A stretch of DNA of 64,000 nt from Takakia lepidozioides (Eukaryota; Streptophyta; Takakiopsida; Takakiales; Takakiaceae), in assembly GCA_030704615.1 (NCBI GenBank), contig CM060731.1, positions 87,276,756 to 87,340,755 of the forward strand, written 5' to 3'. Shown one piece after another: positions 20,365 through 31,869 of the stretch; positions within the stretch are counted from its first letter, which is position 1; each line of letters starts with the position of its first letter. The notes below the pieces were generated by a model. That model was not told the origin of the DNA and searched no databases. It worked only from the letters and a program-made list of their open reading frames with translations. The position numbers and the translations under genes were made by a program.

Positions 20365-22296
20365 TCACATGTAGTAGTGCTTGCACCGGACACCGTTCAC
20401 CAGGTTGGGAAACTCCACTCCCCTTAGTGTCTCTAGTTGTAATGAGCCGTTGTCAAAGACTGTCTTGACGAGATAAGGGCCCATCCAGTATGAGTCGATC
20501 TTGGCTTTGAACTCCTCATTCCGACTGTCAAATAATGGTACAAGATCTCCTGGATCAAAGATTCTCTTTTTGCGCTTAGCATCGAAGCGAGCCTTCCTTC
20601 GCCGTTGCACTGCCTCAATGTGCTGCGTTGCTGCTTGCCGGAGTTCATCCAGTCCTTCCAACATCTCGAGTCGTTCCTTTAATGACTCTGATGTCACCAA
20701 CCGTTTGGTAATGGCCAATTGTAGAGATGGGATTTCTGTCTCGATTGACATGATGGACTCTACCCCATAAACCAATGAAAAGGGGGTATGTCGAGTAGTT
20801 ACCTTATGGGTTGTGCGAAATGCCCACAAGGCCGAAATTAACTTGGTGTCCCAATCCCTCTTGTGCTCCCTGATTGTCTTGGAGAGAATGTTGCACAGGG
20901 TTTGGTTGGCGCGCTCCACTTGCCCACTTGTTTGTGGATGATAAGGGGTTGCCTTTTGATGCCTGATGGAGAATGCCACCATCATTTCCTCGATGACCTC
21001 GTTGATGAAGTGAGATCCTCTGTCACTCACTATCTCTTTCGGGCATCCAAATCGGGAAATGATATATTCATAAATGAAAGAGGCAATTACCTGCGCGTTG
21101 GCCTTCTTAACCGCTTTGGCTTCTGCCCACTTGGTCAGATACTCAGTGGCTACAATGATGTAGCGATTTTGTTGACTCGATGCAGGGTGCACTTCCCCTA
21201 CATAGTCGATCCCCCACTTCTCAAACGGAGCAAGGGGGAGCGTGGGAATTAACGGCATTCCAAGCCTGTTATCCCATTTGGCGTACCTCTGACAAGAGTC
21301 GCATTTTCGCACATGCATGTGCGCATCTTTGAACATGGAGGGCCAGTAGTATCCTACCCTCAAAGCCTTCTGCACTGTGAGCCGCCCTGCAAAGTGTCCT
21401 CCGCACATGCTATCATGGGCTGACTCCAAAATCTGGGGAACCTCTTCCGGGGTGACGCATCGCCTCAAGAGTCCATCCAATCCCCTTCTATAAAGTTGCC
21501 CTCCCGCAAGAGCAGACTTCATGCTGCGCAGCCAAAGTCTTTGTCGCGCATGTCGATCCAATCCTGGGGGAAATTCCAGGGTGCTTAAATACTGAGCTAC
21601 GTGTTCATACCATGGAGGAACAGTCTCTATGGAGAACAAAAATGCATCAGGGAAGTCATCGTCAATAGGCTCGGCCCCTGTTTCCTCCGACAATCGAGAA
21701 AGGTGATCGGCCTGAGCATTAAGCCTTCCGGGATTATAGACTACCTTGTAGTCAAATTCCTGAAGCAGAATAACCCACCTGGCTATTCTTCCCCTCAAAT
21801 CGGGTTTGTTGATAAGATATCGTAGTGCCATGTGATCAACAAAAAAAATGAAAGGTGTCTCTAACAAGTAGTGCCGATACTTTTTTACGGCAAAAATCAT
21901 TCCCAGAGCCTCCCACTCCGTGGTGCTATACCTTGTTTCGGCGAATGTTAGCTGTCGACTAGCAAAAGATATTGGATGATCATGGCCATCAGCATCTGGT
22001 TGACACAGGGCACAGCCTACGGCCACTGCTGAAGCATCAATGTAAACATGGAAAGGCCTGTTCCAGTCGGGAGCGGCCAAAATGGGAGCGGATACCAAGC
22101 GCTGCTTGAGTGTCTCGAACGACTCCTGACACCCTGTATCCCAGGAAAATACCTGGTTCTTCTTCAATAATCGAGTCATAGGTAAGGCCTCTGATGCATA
22201 CTTGTCCATAAATTTCCTATACCACCCTGTGTGGCCAAGGAACCCTTTCACCTTAGATGATGTCTCTGGTGCGGGCAATTTGACTATGGCGCTCAC
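20365..22296 (-). CDS. RNase H and integrase (643 aa, open)
   Basis: An uninterrupted frame with the RT connection motif KGFLGHTGWYRKFM, then RNase H (VYIDASAVAVGCAL, TEWEALGMIFAVKKYRHYLL, FVDHMALRYL, AQADHLSRL). The integrase zinc domain follows (HDSMCGGH, CDSCQRY), and the DDE triad sits in WGIDYVGEV, IVSDRGSHF and SGQVERANQ, all residues present. The C-terminal part has FDPGDLV and YWMGPYLVK. The enzyme would remove the RNA template and insert the cDNA. This is the best-preserved part of an otherwise broken element. Confidence 0.9.
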   Translation of the reverse strand: MSAIVKLPAPETSSKVKGFLGHTGWYRKFMDKYASEALPMTRLLKKNQVFSWDTGCQESFETLKQRLVSAPILAAPDWNRPFHVYIDASAVAVGCALCQPDADGHDHPISFASRQLTFAETRYSTTEWEALGMIFAVKKYRHYLLETPFIFFVDHMALRYLINKPDLRGRIARWVILLQEFDYKVVYNPGRLNAQADHLSRLSEETGAEPIDDDFPDAFLFSIETVPPWYEHVAQYLSTLEFPPGLDRHARQRLWLRSMKSALAGGQLYRRGLDGLLRRCVTPEEVPQILESAHDSMCGGHFAGRLTVQKALRVGYYWPSMFKDAHMHVRKCDSCQRYAKWDNRLGMPLIPTLPLAPFEKWGIDYVGEVHPASSQQNRYIIVATEYLTKWAEAKAVKKANAQVIASFIYEYIISRFGCPKEIVSDRGSHFINEVIEEMMVAFSIRHQKATPYHPQTSGQVERANQTLCNILSKTIREHKRDWDTKLISALWAFRTTHKVTTRHTPFSLVYGVESIMSIETEIPSLQLAITKRLVTSESLKERLEMLEGLDELRQAATQHIEAVQRRRKARFDAKRKKRIFDPGDLVPLFDSRNEEFKAKIDSYWMGPYLVKTVFDNGSLQLETLRGVEFPNLVNGVRCKHYYM

Positions 22297-22421
22297 CTTG
22301 CTGGATCTGTCGCCACGCCATCTTTAGACACTATGTGCCCTAGTAGCAGTCCATGTGTGACTGCAAACACGCACTTCATTGGGTTGAGAGAGATCCCATT
22401 CTCCCTGCATCGGATGAAGCA

Positions 22422-23210
22422 CTACCGTAATGCTGCAACGCGATCTTTTGCATCCCCATTGCAACAAAAGTCATCTAAGAAGATGACCAAATTTCTTCTC
22501 ACGATGTCTGAGAAGGCATACGTCATGACCCTCTGAAATGTCAGGGGTGCATTGCACAGGCCAAAAGGCATCTGTGTATAGGCGAAGGTGCCCCATGGTG
22601 AAGTAAAGGTGGTCTTCAACACGTCCTTCGGGTCAATCAATACATGATTGTACCCTGAAAAGCCATCCATTGGTGAAGTAAAGGTGGTCTTCAACACGTC
22701 CTTCGGGTCAATCAATACCTGATTGTACCCTGAAAAGCCATCCATGAAGGAGTAGAGCTCCTTTCCTGCTACTTCTTCCACCAAAGTATCTATGAATGGC
22801 AAGGGAAAATGATCCTTGTGTGTTACCTTGTTAAGGGGGCGGAAATCCACGCATACCCTTAGGCCTCCATTCTTCTTTCGGACGATCACCATCGGGGACA
22901 CCCATGTTGATGTCTCCACCGGAAAAATAAATTTTGCGGCCATCAACTTTTCAATTTATGCTTTAATGAGCAATGCTAAGTTGGGGTTCACCCTCCTCTC
23001 GTGTTGTCATCTTGGGGTGGCTCCCGGAATCAGAGGAATGGAATGCATTGCCACGTAAGAAGGCACTCCCTTCAATTCGGTGTAGGACCATGCAAAAATG
23101 TCCGTAAATTCCTTGAACAGTGCCTGATACTCCAAGGCATGCTTTGTTGTCAAGTGGGCTCCCACCTTCACCATCTTTGGTGACCCTCCTCCAACTGCCA
23201 TGTCGATCAA
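22422..23210 (-). pseudogene. Reverse transcriptase with a duplicated motif A
   Basis: Segments: FTDIFAWSYTELKGVP (entry), a frameshift near 23010, WVSPMVIVRKKNGGLRVCVDFRPLNK, motif A as FMDGFSGYNQVLIDPKD, an exact in-frame repeat of that region, then QMPFGLCNAPLTFQRVM and VIFLDDF. The YxDD box is F-L-D-D. The extra 25 residues would disturb the palm fold. The frame changes after 22422. Confidence 0.85.
22596..22745 (-). repeat. 75-bp tandem duplication inside RT
   Basis: 22596-22670 and 22671-22745 are near-identical direct repeats (an A/C difference changes Gln to His). Each encodes the 25 residues from MDGFSGYN to TTFTSP, keeping the frame. Confidence 0.9.
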
Positions 23211-23390
23211 CTGCGTCGTTGGTTCCGATGTGAAACACGACCTCGGCTCAAATCAAGATCCATTTGATCCCTGCTGCAAATAAGGAATGTAGGGGGCGCT
23301 ATGTTTCAGGACATCCCTTTCTAGGTCGACCTCCTCTACGATTCTCATATCCAAAATCTCGCCGTTTTCCTCCCGCGGAATCTCTTGTTC

Positions 23391-24452
23391 CTACAGACCA
23401 ACCTGTTCGGCGGATATAGAAAAAAGTTCAGTCAATGACTCGAACTCTGGAAGTGCCTCGGTTGATACCGAGTGTACCATCACTTCCCTGCCTTGGTTTT
23501 CTCCAAACAACCAGGCAATGCAGTTTGCATCAGACTCGCATTCATACAATCCCGGTCCTAGAGACTTGACTGCGTCTTCTAGTCCTACCTTTCTTCGCTT
23601 AACCTCCCTGTGAGGCGCGGCCACTGTTGCTAAAACTTGGTGGGCGTGCGAGGTAGGGAGGAGCTCTCCCTCTGACCACAAATCCTCCTCACTCAAGTCT
23701 GCAGACTCCTCTTCAGAGCCAATCATGCTGAGCTCATCCTCATCCGTTTCTTCGTGAGGTGCTCCATAAGGAAATGCAACAGTAGTAGTGTAAGGTCTTA
23801 CCCCATAAGTAATGGTGCCTGCCTCCCAGTCCGTTCGTGCCCTAGACTGGACCAACCATGGCCTCTCTAATAGGAGTGCATACGAGTATTCGTCGATGGG
23901 GAAGTCTATGATTTGGAAGTCTACTACATACGTGTAGCCTCCGGTCTTCATCTTTACATTTGCTATGTGACCCACTGGTCGGATCTTCCGCTGGTCAGCT
24001 AGCCTGATTGTTAGAGGGGATTCCCCTGTCATGTTCAATATCTCTACTGGTCCTGGGTCGATGTGCGCATTGATATGGTGGGCCTGAGCAGAAGCGCTCA
24101 CTCGCTTCCTCACCAATGATGCCTTAAGAGCGTGGCGGACTGTGGGCGCCATGGGTATGAGCTGTGCAAACGTAATGTTTGCTTGAATATGGCGAAGATC
24201 CTCCATTAAATTGTACGGTTCCAGCTCGTCTGTGAACCGCATCGTTGAATGCATCCTCCTCCGGGGAAGCTTTTCTGGTGCCGCTGGCCGATTCGCCGGG
24301 CTCTTCACTCTTGATACAGGGGGTCGAGAAATGGTTGGTCGGACTACTGGAGGTTCCGCCTCTGCAAATGCTACCTCCTTTTCTTTGGGATGGATGTCTT
24401 CCTCCTCCCAAAGCACAATCTCCACCACCTTTCGCGCATCTGACTTCATCAT
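23391..24452 (-). pseudogene. Protease/linker region of the gypsy element
   Basis: The 353-aa frame includes ALKASLVRKRVSASAQAHH, then HIDPGPVEILNMTGESPLTI and IDEYSYALLLERPWLVQSRA, the latter like the ILGRPWL-type block of retropepsins. No clear D-T/S-G-A triad is present, so the protease looks inactive or its core lies in another frame. The C-terminus is acidic and Ser-rich. Confidence 0.6.
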
Positions 24453-24542
24453 TGTGAAGTTCAGATCCTCCCGTTCTGATGTGGATGTGGCTGACTCCGA
24501 CGCCTCATACCCAGGGCCTTTCCCTAGCGTATATAGTTGTTG

Positions 24543-25421
24543 TCAGGTCATCACTACGTAGCTACCTTTTTCGGGGCTAGCTGTCGCTGTTGGAGTGGCC
24601 TTTGGCTCACTCGCAATCCAATTTACATGGTGTTGCGTCTCCTGAAGGCGCATTGTATGATTGGATTGTACGTTGGTCTGCTGTTGCTGAGGCGGCGCCG
24701 AGGTAGACACTCGATGTCCTCCCTGCACCCTTACATCCTGAGGGGGAGACCACGTGTTAGAAGAACCCTGGGCTATGTGAGCCGCAAGATTTGAATAAGC
24801 TGCTCGGGCACCCTGTCCCTGAGCGGCATTGCCCCTTGAGTACGATGGACCTGCCTGATCTGGCCTAGGTTGTTGTGCTATCTGCGTTGGGGTAGCAAAA
24901 TACATGCTATGTTGTTGCGGTAGAGGGTTGGGTGGTTCAGTCTCATACTAATCCGGGAATGGGGCTCGTTGCCCTTCCAAATTCCTCTCTACTTGCTGGA
25001 TGGTGGCAGGGGCCGGTCGGTCCACCTGCCTCTGGGAACATCTGTCCAAGGGATGGCTTCTTTGGCCATAATGCAAACATACTATATCACTCCAACAGTC
25101 TTCTGTTGGGTGTGTGGTTTTGCCACACTTTTGATAACCTTTCCTGGTTTGACTGAATTGTCGTTTTGATCTATCCTGATAAGTTGGGTTTCAGCTTACC
25201 TGCCTCTCCCGGGTGGGATAAGGACAATGTTGAGCAGCATGCCCAGGACCGCCGCAGTTGGAGCACCATACCTTTGCCGGATTGGGGCCAGATTCTCCTA
25301 TTGGAGCAGCATCTCGATACCCCACATAGCTGGTGATCTGCTGGCCAATGGAGCTCATGCGATTGCCCATTGTTTCGATGGTTTTAATGAGAGAGGTGAC
25401 TTGCGCCTCCAAATGGCCCAC
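24543..25421 (-). pseudogene. Gag C-terminal region with CCHC knuckle
   Basis: The frame at 25191-25421 has WCSNCGGPGHAAQHCPYP, a standard C-x2-C-x4-H-x4-C nucleocapsid knuckle. The frame 24543-24905 is Gln/Pro-rich and lies between the knuckle and the protease region. The two frames are separated by stops. Confidence 0.7.
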
Positions 25422-25481
25422 CCATGAAGCAGACTGCCCAGTGGAATCTGCATACGAGTTAGTAGGGGCAGCATTTGCATA

Positions 25482-26526
25482 CTATGGCATGGTTGGTACT
25501 ACTGCTGGTGTAGGGGACGTCGCCGGGGCGTATGGCCGTGCTCCTCCTACATATGACAGCGTATAGTGTAGAGCGGGCTGAATCACCGCTAATGGCGTCG
25601 GCTCCTGCGTGAGCTCGATCGTAATGTATGATGGAAGTGCAAAGTCGGGCATCTTGGCCCATTGTACCTGGCGATGCATGTTGTCGAACTTCTTGCCGGC
25701 TTGTATGGCATCTACTAGGGTTGCAGGTCTTTGCTGCAAAACATGAAAGTGAGTGGTCTCTCGTAATCCACTCAGAAAACAATCCTTCAATACCCCATCA
25801 TCTAGGGGAGTTAAAGGGTTTTGGAGTCGCATCAACTCCCGAAATTGCATTTCAAAGTCCGCCACCTCCTCTGTGGGGCCTTGGCGGATCCTGGCCAATG
25901 CCATCAAGACACTGATGAACTGGTGGACCGCTCGAAAATGATCTAAAAATACATCTCGAATCTGCTACCAAGTAACGAATGTTCCTGGCGCCTGTTGCCA
26001 ATACCAAGTGGACGCCCTACCCCTCATGGTCGTGGGAAACCATATCAACCAATAGGCATCATTTAACGCTTGGTTAGAATAGCAACATTGAATAAAAGTT
26101 TTTCACATGATACTCTGGGTTTTCATGCGCTTCCCCGGAAAACCAAGGCAAATGCCTTGGTAACGTTAACGGGGGCAGGCCTGGTGGGACCACAATAGGT
26201 ACCTCAGGAGGTCCTGGAACATGTGCCATAACTGACACTAACGTCGGCGAAAGGCTCCTTGACCTGGCCGGTGGTGTATAAGGGGGACTAGATACAGGGG
26301 AAACCACTTGTGAACACTCGATCTCTGAAGAGCTGTCAGTGTTCTCTCCTTCCCACTCTATCCTACCCAAACTTCTAGTTTCTGAGTCTGATTGTGGACT
26401 CAATGCTGGGTGTTTTCCTGGCAGTTGATCTCTGACGGCTTCTCGAGCCAGTCTCCTTTCCAACCTAGTATCAAAGGATATGCTATCCAAGCTTGGGAGT
26501 GTGGCTCTTGATCCTGAGCTAGACAT
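25482..26526 (-). pseudogene. Gag capsid region
   Basis: 26074-26526 begins at ATG 26526 and gives a Ser/Pro-rich N-terminus ending LPWFSGEAHENPEYHVKNFY, the start of a gag core. 25482-25907 continues with RIRQGPTEEVADFEMQFREL, LKDCFLSGLRETTHFHV and QAGKKFDNMHRQV. About 170 bases between them carry stops, so gag is broken. Confidence 0.75.
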
Positions 26527-26777
26527 ACACTCACTGTTGTGCTGATGAGGATTCTCCTACCTCAGTCTGTACTAAAGGACCTATATTACCTTGAACAACC
26601 ATGTCCAGAATAAACAAGGTCAGATTTAAATACCTTCCATGGAACCTTGGCGATGGAGGCACGTCAGTATGCAATTTCCCGTGAATTACCCAGTCTTCAG
26701 GTGGTCGGGGCACGTTGTAGTACCTACACTCATCCAACCTGCGCACATAATGGGATGCCAAGAGTTGACATGCACTT

Positions 26778-26968
26778 GAGCAGGTAGCCCAGTGGTTGGG
26801 AGTTTGTGCCTTGCCTGTGCATAACCTAGGTGATCCTGGGTTCAATCCTTCAACATGTGCCTTCAGACCGTCCATTGGGCCCTCGATGGCCTGTGTGTTG
26901 AGCAGTAAGCTCTGTAAATTCACTGGACGTTAAAGAAACTTTATCTTTATCTTTATCTTTATCTTTAA
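26778..26968 (+). mobile_element. tRNA-derived SINE
   Basis: The head has an A-box-like GGTAGCCCAGTGGTTGG (26783-26799) and a B box GGTTCAATCC (26839-26848), about 40 bases apart, as in internal RNA polymerase III promoters. An unrelated body of about 85 bases follows, then a tail of (CTTTAT)n near 26938-26968. Possible but weak target duplication: ACATG-containing words at 26768 and 26968. It lies just upstream of the gypsy gag. Confidence 0.65.
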
Positions 26969-26979
26969 CATGTAACTAA

Positions 26980-27770
26980 TCTAATCGGTGGGTGGTGGGT
27001 GGATTACAATAACCCAAATGAATCTGATGTAATAACAGTTGCTGTGTATTTTTGAGTTGCTTTGATTGTTGGGCATGTGAAGCCACCATATTACTTACTC
27101 CATGTAGAACTTGTTTCTTACTTGGAACTCCCTGCAGAATACAGGGACCAAGCTTTACCCTGTCAAACTGAGTTCTGAACCTCGCCGCGCATGCCCACTG
27201 GCTTTCAACCCTTTTGCCTTTTTATGTCTAGTCGGGGTCTTTCCCAGGTGAATGCACTAGAATAAGAGAGAATATTTGTACAAAAGGCTTGCCAACTATT
27301 TTGTCACTTCATATTCTTCGGTTGGAAGTCCATTTTCTCAGTTATTATGTGGTTTTTGACCCATCTGGAGGTCAACTTTTGCAAGTTCCAACACTCCTAA
27401 CCATCTGCACCAGGATTCTTGACTTCTACTTATAGAAGATGAAGGCTGGACAATCAAGTCCTTCATGTTCATTCAAATTGACTATATGTAACTCGGTATG
27501 ATACCAGCCTGATACCAGTAGGCCACTCTGATTCAATAGGGTGAACCATATGATAAACGGCTCAACATGTAGTTGGAAACATTTTCTACATCTCCAAAAC
27601 ATTGAGAGTCTCCAACCGCCACACTTGCAAACTACTAAGATATAGCACTCTCACTTTTAAGAGTGGCGTCGCACATAAAATATGTCCCAAAGTAAACCTG
27701 CACACCAATCTTGTATTGTAAGGATTCCCTGGAAAACTGCACACTAGACTATTGTAGATCACCTTTTGAT
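26980..27770. other. No gene seen
   Basis: No credible coding frame or repeat between the SINE tail and the first PPR fragment. GATACCAGCCTGATACCAG near 27500 is a short local duplication. Confidence 0.5.
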
Positions 27771-28805
27771 CGCATCAATCATGAAACACTTCTCAAGCCC
27801 TCATTGTGATGTGAAGATCTGGCACTCTCTGATGTACTGTTTCTAGATATTGGCACAAGTGGGCAGTTGTCCCGCACAGCAAAGAAGCTAGGTCCACCAT
27901 GCAGCCAAAGTGTTTTACTATCAGAGTGACACCATGATCTTGACTCAGGGATCCAGTAGGCCAGTGTGGCTGCATGCAGAGAGAACACAAAGGTTATATT
28001 GTCCGGCTTCAAGCCTTTCTTTTGCATTCCTTCGAATAGTTGCAGGGCATCCCTATGACAACTATGCCAGGGGAATATCATGCGATCATTGCACTCCATG
28101 ACACCACATCTTGTGCAGACATGCTGTCAAACACTCCCTTTGCATCTTTGAGACTCCCACATTTGGCATACATGTCAAAAAGGGTTGTGTCCAGAATGAC
28201 ATCTGGGACAATTCCAGATTTCATGATGTCAACATGGACCTCTCTGCTGTTTTCCAGGACTGCCAGGCTGGCACACACTTTGAGAAGCAAACAAACGTGA
28301 CCCGGTCAGGCTTCACCCTTTCTGCATCATTTGCTCATAGGTCTCCAAAGCCTGCATCCCACACCCATGCTGGAAATATCCTGTGATCATAGTATTCCAT
28401 GACATCACATTTCGGTCCATAGTTTTGTCAAACACAAGCTTGGTAGCCTGAATGCTCCCCCACTTATCATACATGTCCACAAGGGTATTGCTTTGAATGA
28501 TACTTGGCACAATTCCAACATTCCTAATGCCAACATGGATCCCTTTTCCCTTCTCCAAGTATGAAAGCTGGCACACACATTGCAAATGTAAAGGAATGTG
28601 ATGTGGTCAGGTTTCATCCCTTCCCCCATCATTTGCTCGTATGTCTCCAAAGCCTCAATGCTGCAACTGTGCTGGGCATATCCTGCAATCATTGCATTCC
28701 ATTACACCACACTTCGTTCAACCATACTGTCAAACACTCCTTTTGCATCCTCGATGCTCCCACATTTGCAATACATGTCCACAAGGGTATTGTCCAGGAT
28801 GACAT

Positions 28806-30531
28806 GAGGGCAGCTAAGCCATGAGCAGATTCCTTGATGCGTGAGCAGATTCCCTGATGCGTGAGCAGATTGAAAGCGTTAGCAGATTACTGATGCGGAC
28901 CCCAAAACCGAGGGAACAAGTGGGCCTATAGCCGTGGACGCGAACTTCACTGCAAGGACGCAGTGTCCGTTCAATCGGATAGAAGACAGACATGCTTCAT
29001 GACGACAATGTGGCATGAAAATGCGATGAAAAAGGTTTCGGATGAATGTACGTGGGATGAATGCTGGATGATTATCGGATGAAAAATTGCCCAGACGAGT
29101 AAACCATGGATGACTGCAACAACATGTATCATCAGGGATGAGCATGCGCAGGGAAGAAGGCATTAAGCTGTCGTCAACGACAGCTTAACTCGCAGCCTAT
29201 CTCAGCACATGTCAGCCCACGATAAAACCATGGGGGGGGTTCATTTTTGTGCAGGGAAGCAGGCCTAAAGGTGCCCTCAACAGTAGCTCAATTCCGAACA
29301 GGGGCACATGACATTTCAACTTAGGGAGCACATGCATTACCGGTAAGTGAGTGTGTGGAGGGGCTGCAGATTAAGGTGTCGTCAACGACATCTTAATTCC
29401 CAGCCCTGTACCAACCTGAGAATTGAACCCAACAGATTAAATTTAAAATTTAAAATAAAATAAAATAAAAAAACAATCCCCGAAAAGTGACAAATTAGAT
29501 GTTATTGAAGAGGTAACACGTGCCTTAGCGGTAAGCATGTGTGTGCAGGGGCTGGGGATTAAGGTATCATCAACGATACCTTAATTCGCTGCCCTGTCCG
29601 AACATGAGAATTGAACCCAACAGACCCAAAATAAAAATAAATAAATAAAATAAAAAATCCCCGAATGTGTCAGATTAAGGTGTCGTCAACAACATCTTAA
29701 TCTGGCTGGTCTTCTGGTGTGCTATTTGGGATGAATGGCATCGACAAATTGCTCGGACTACATAACTTATGATTCGTTGTCATGTCCTTCTTCCAGGTGA
29801 CCAGAAGTTTGCTCATTGGTTGACCCCAGGACGCATCGTTTTCATATTCATGGCATGCGGACTATATACGAAGTTTGCTCATTGGTGTATGAATGCAGGA
29901 GTCCCAGGACACCACGGTTTCTACCTTTCTTTGCCAACCCGGGTTTTTTCCCAAGTCCTCCAACAAATTTTTATTTGCCATCTTATGCGGAGGCTGCGGC
30001 TATGGAATATAGTCTACAAACATCTCCCCGTTTTGTGCTTCACAACAGATATAGTTTTATGAAGAGCAGGGCTAGCGTCTTTGTAGACAGTTCTGCCTTC
30101 GTTTTGAACAATAGCTTCTGTAGCAGTGGATCTTCTTCGTCGGAATGAATCGCATGTTTTGGAACGTTTATTTATGAAGCACCAGTTCACCTCTATGCCT
30201 TCTTTCCAATTGCTATCAACCAACCATACCCCTCCTCAATCAATTCAGCAATGCGGATTCATTGTTGCCAACAAACTTTAGAATACACTGCACTATATTC
30301 ATGTGTCATTCGTAATACCAACATTCATCCTCCATTCATCCTTCATTCATCCAAGCAGCATCCATACCCGAGCTTGTAATTCTGACCAGTTTGCGCAGTA
30401 ATAGGTGTTATAAGTCGAATAGGCGTCCGCGGTTATAGGCGGCAAGATCCTGAAGCATGAGCAGAATTCTGCTCACGGAATTTTCTGCTCACGGATTCTG
30501 TTCACGGTTAAGCAATCCCCAGATGACATCT
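28806..30531. mobile_element. Non-autonomous hAT-like transposon, 1726 bp
   Basis: It interrupts a PPR unit and is flanked by an exact 8-bp duplication GATGACAT (28798-28805 and 30532-30539); joining the flanks restores the PPR sequence. Ends are imperfect inverted repeats (GCTAAGCCATGAGCAG on the left; the right end in reverse complement reads GCTTAACCGTGAACAG). TGAGCAGATTCC words are repeated near both ends. There is no transposase. Internal frames near 29769-30148 show no motif. Confidence 0.75.
29162..29701. repeat. Five hairpin repeats inside the hAT-like element
   Basis: Hairpins at 29162-29190, 29266-29292, 29370-29397, 29558-29585 and 29674-29701 share an 11-bp stem and a TCAAC-containing loop. 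Copy 1 stem has AAGCTGTC/GACAGCTT and copy 4 has AAGGTATC/GATACCTT, so paired changes keep the stem. Copies 3 and 4 sit in ~188-bp tandem units with A/T-rich ends and GAATTGAACCCAACAG. Confidence 0.8.
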
Positions 30532-31869
30532 CGTCCAATTTCGGCTTTCATGATTTCAGTATGGAGTTCTTTGCCTCGGTCCAGGGCTGCCAGGCCGGTT
30601 CACGCATTGCAAACGCTAACAAACGTAACCTGGTTGGGCTTCACTCCCTCCCCCATCATTTGGTCATAGGTTTCCAAAGCCTCGATCCCACATCCATACT
30701 GGGCATATCCCGCTATCACCGCATTCCATGACACCACATCTCTTTCAGCCATATTGTCAAACACTCCCCGTGCATCCTACACACTCCCACATTTGGAATA
30801 CATGTCCATGAGGGTATTGTCCAGAATAGCATCCGGAACAATTCCAGATTTCATGATTTCAGCATGTACCTCTTTGCCCTTTTCCAGAGCTGCCAGGCTT
30901 GCACACGCTTTGCAAATGCAAACAAATGTGACTTGGTTGGGCTTCACCCCTGCCCTTATCATTTGCTCATACGTCTCCAGAGCCTCCACCCACAATCATC
31001 CTGAGCTTATCCTCCAATCATCACACTCCATGATAGTACATCTCGTTCAGCCATTTCATCGAACACTCCCATCCTTCATACTCCCACATTTGGCATACAT
31101 GTCCACAAGGGTATTGTTCAAAACTATATTTGGTAGAATTCCAGCTTTCATAATGTCTGCCTGTACCTCTTTGCCCTTTTCCAAGGCTGCCAGGCCAGCA
31201 CACGCTTTGCAAACACAGACAAACATAACCTGGTTGGGCTTCACCCCTTCCAACAACATTTTCTCATAGGTCTCCAAAGCCTTCATGCCACACCCATGCT
31301 GGGCATATCCTGCAATCATCGCACTCCATGATACCACATCTTGTTCGGCCATATTCTCAAACACTCCCTTTGCATCCTCGATGCTCCCACATTTGGCATA
31401 CATGTCCACAAGGGTGTTGTATAATCCCAGCTTTCATGATGTCAGTATGGACCTTTTTCCCCTTTTCCAGGGCTGCCAGGTTACCACACGCCTTGAGAAC
31501 ACAAATAAAGGTGACAGGTTTGGTCGGGTGTCACCCCTTCTTGTATCATTTGCTCATAGGTCTCAAAGGCTTTGTTACCACACCCATGCTTTGCGTATCC
31601 TGCCATCATTATAGTCCACGAAAGCATATTCCGTTCGGGCATTTTGTCAAAGACTCGCTGCACATCCACTAGGCTTCCGCACTTCACATACATATTGACA
31701 AGGGTGTTGTGTAAGTATCGGAGTCTGCCAAGACGCCTCCTTTTGTCATAATGGTTCAGTTGTCCTGCCTCACATCTTCACATGCCCACAAGTGCCAGAA
31801 GAGGTCTTGTGGATTGCAGTTCTTGGTCCTCTAGCAGAAGCAGTGGTCATGGTGGAGGTGCCTGATTCT

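Larger units (their letters stand above)
20283..26526 (-). mobile_element. Non-chromodomain Ty3/gypsy retrotransposon, degenerate
   Basis: Minus-strand order: gag (26526-25482), zinc knuckle (about 25191-25421), linker, protease region (24452-23391), RT (about 23210-22422), RNase H and integrase (22296-20365), then a likely polypurine tract. No chromodomain follows the integrase. The layout and the CDSCQRY / WGIDYVGEV style suggest the Tat/Athila side of plant gypsy elements (inference). Frameshifts split the polyprotein into at least six frames, and no 5' LTR was recognised to the right of gag. Confidence 0.85.

Noticed and set aside
26531-26923. Minus-strand frame upstream of gag
   Set aside because: It runs through the SINE and has no gag-like motif.
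29500-29620. Possible second SINE (TTAGCGGTAAGC and GAATTGAACCC near the hairpins)
   Set aside because: The putative boxes are on opposite strands, and the unit is part of the hairpin tandem repeat.
29769-30148. Two overlapping plus-strand frames inside the hAT-like element
   Set aside because: No motif, overlapping phases and location in a non-autonomous element suggest chance frames.
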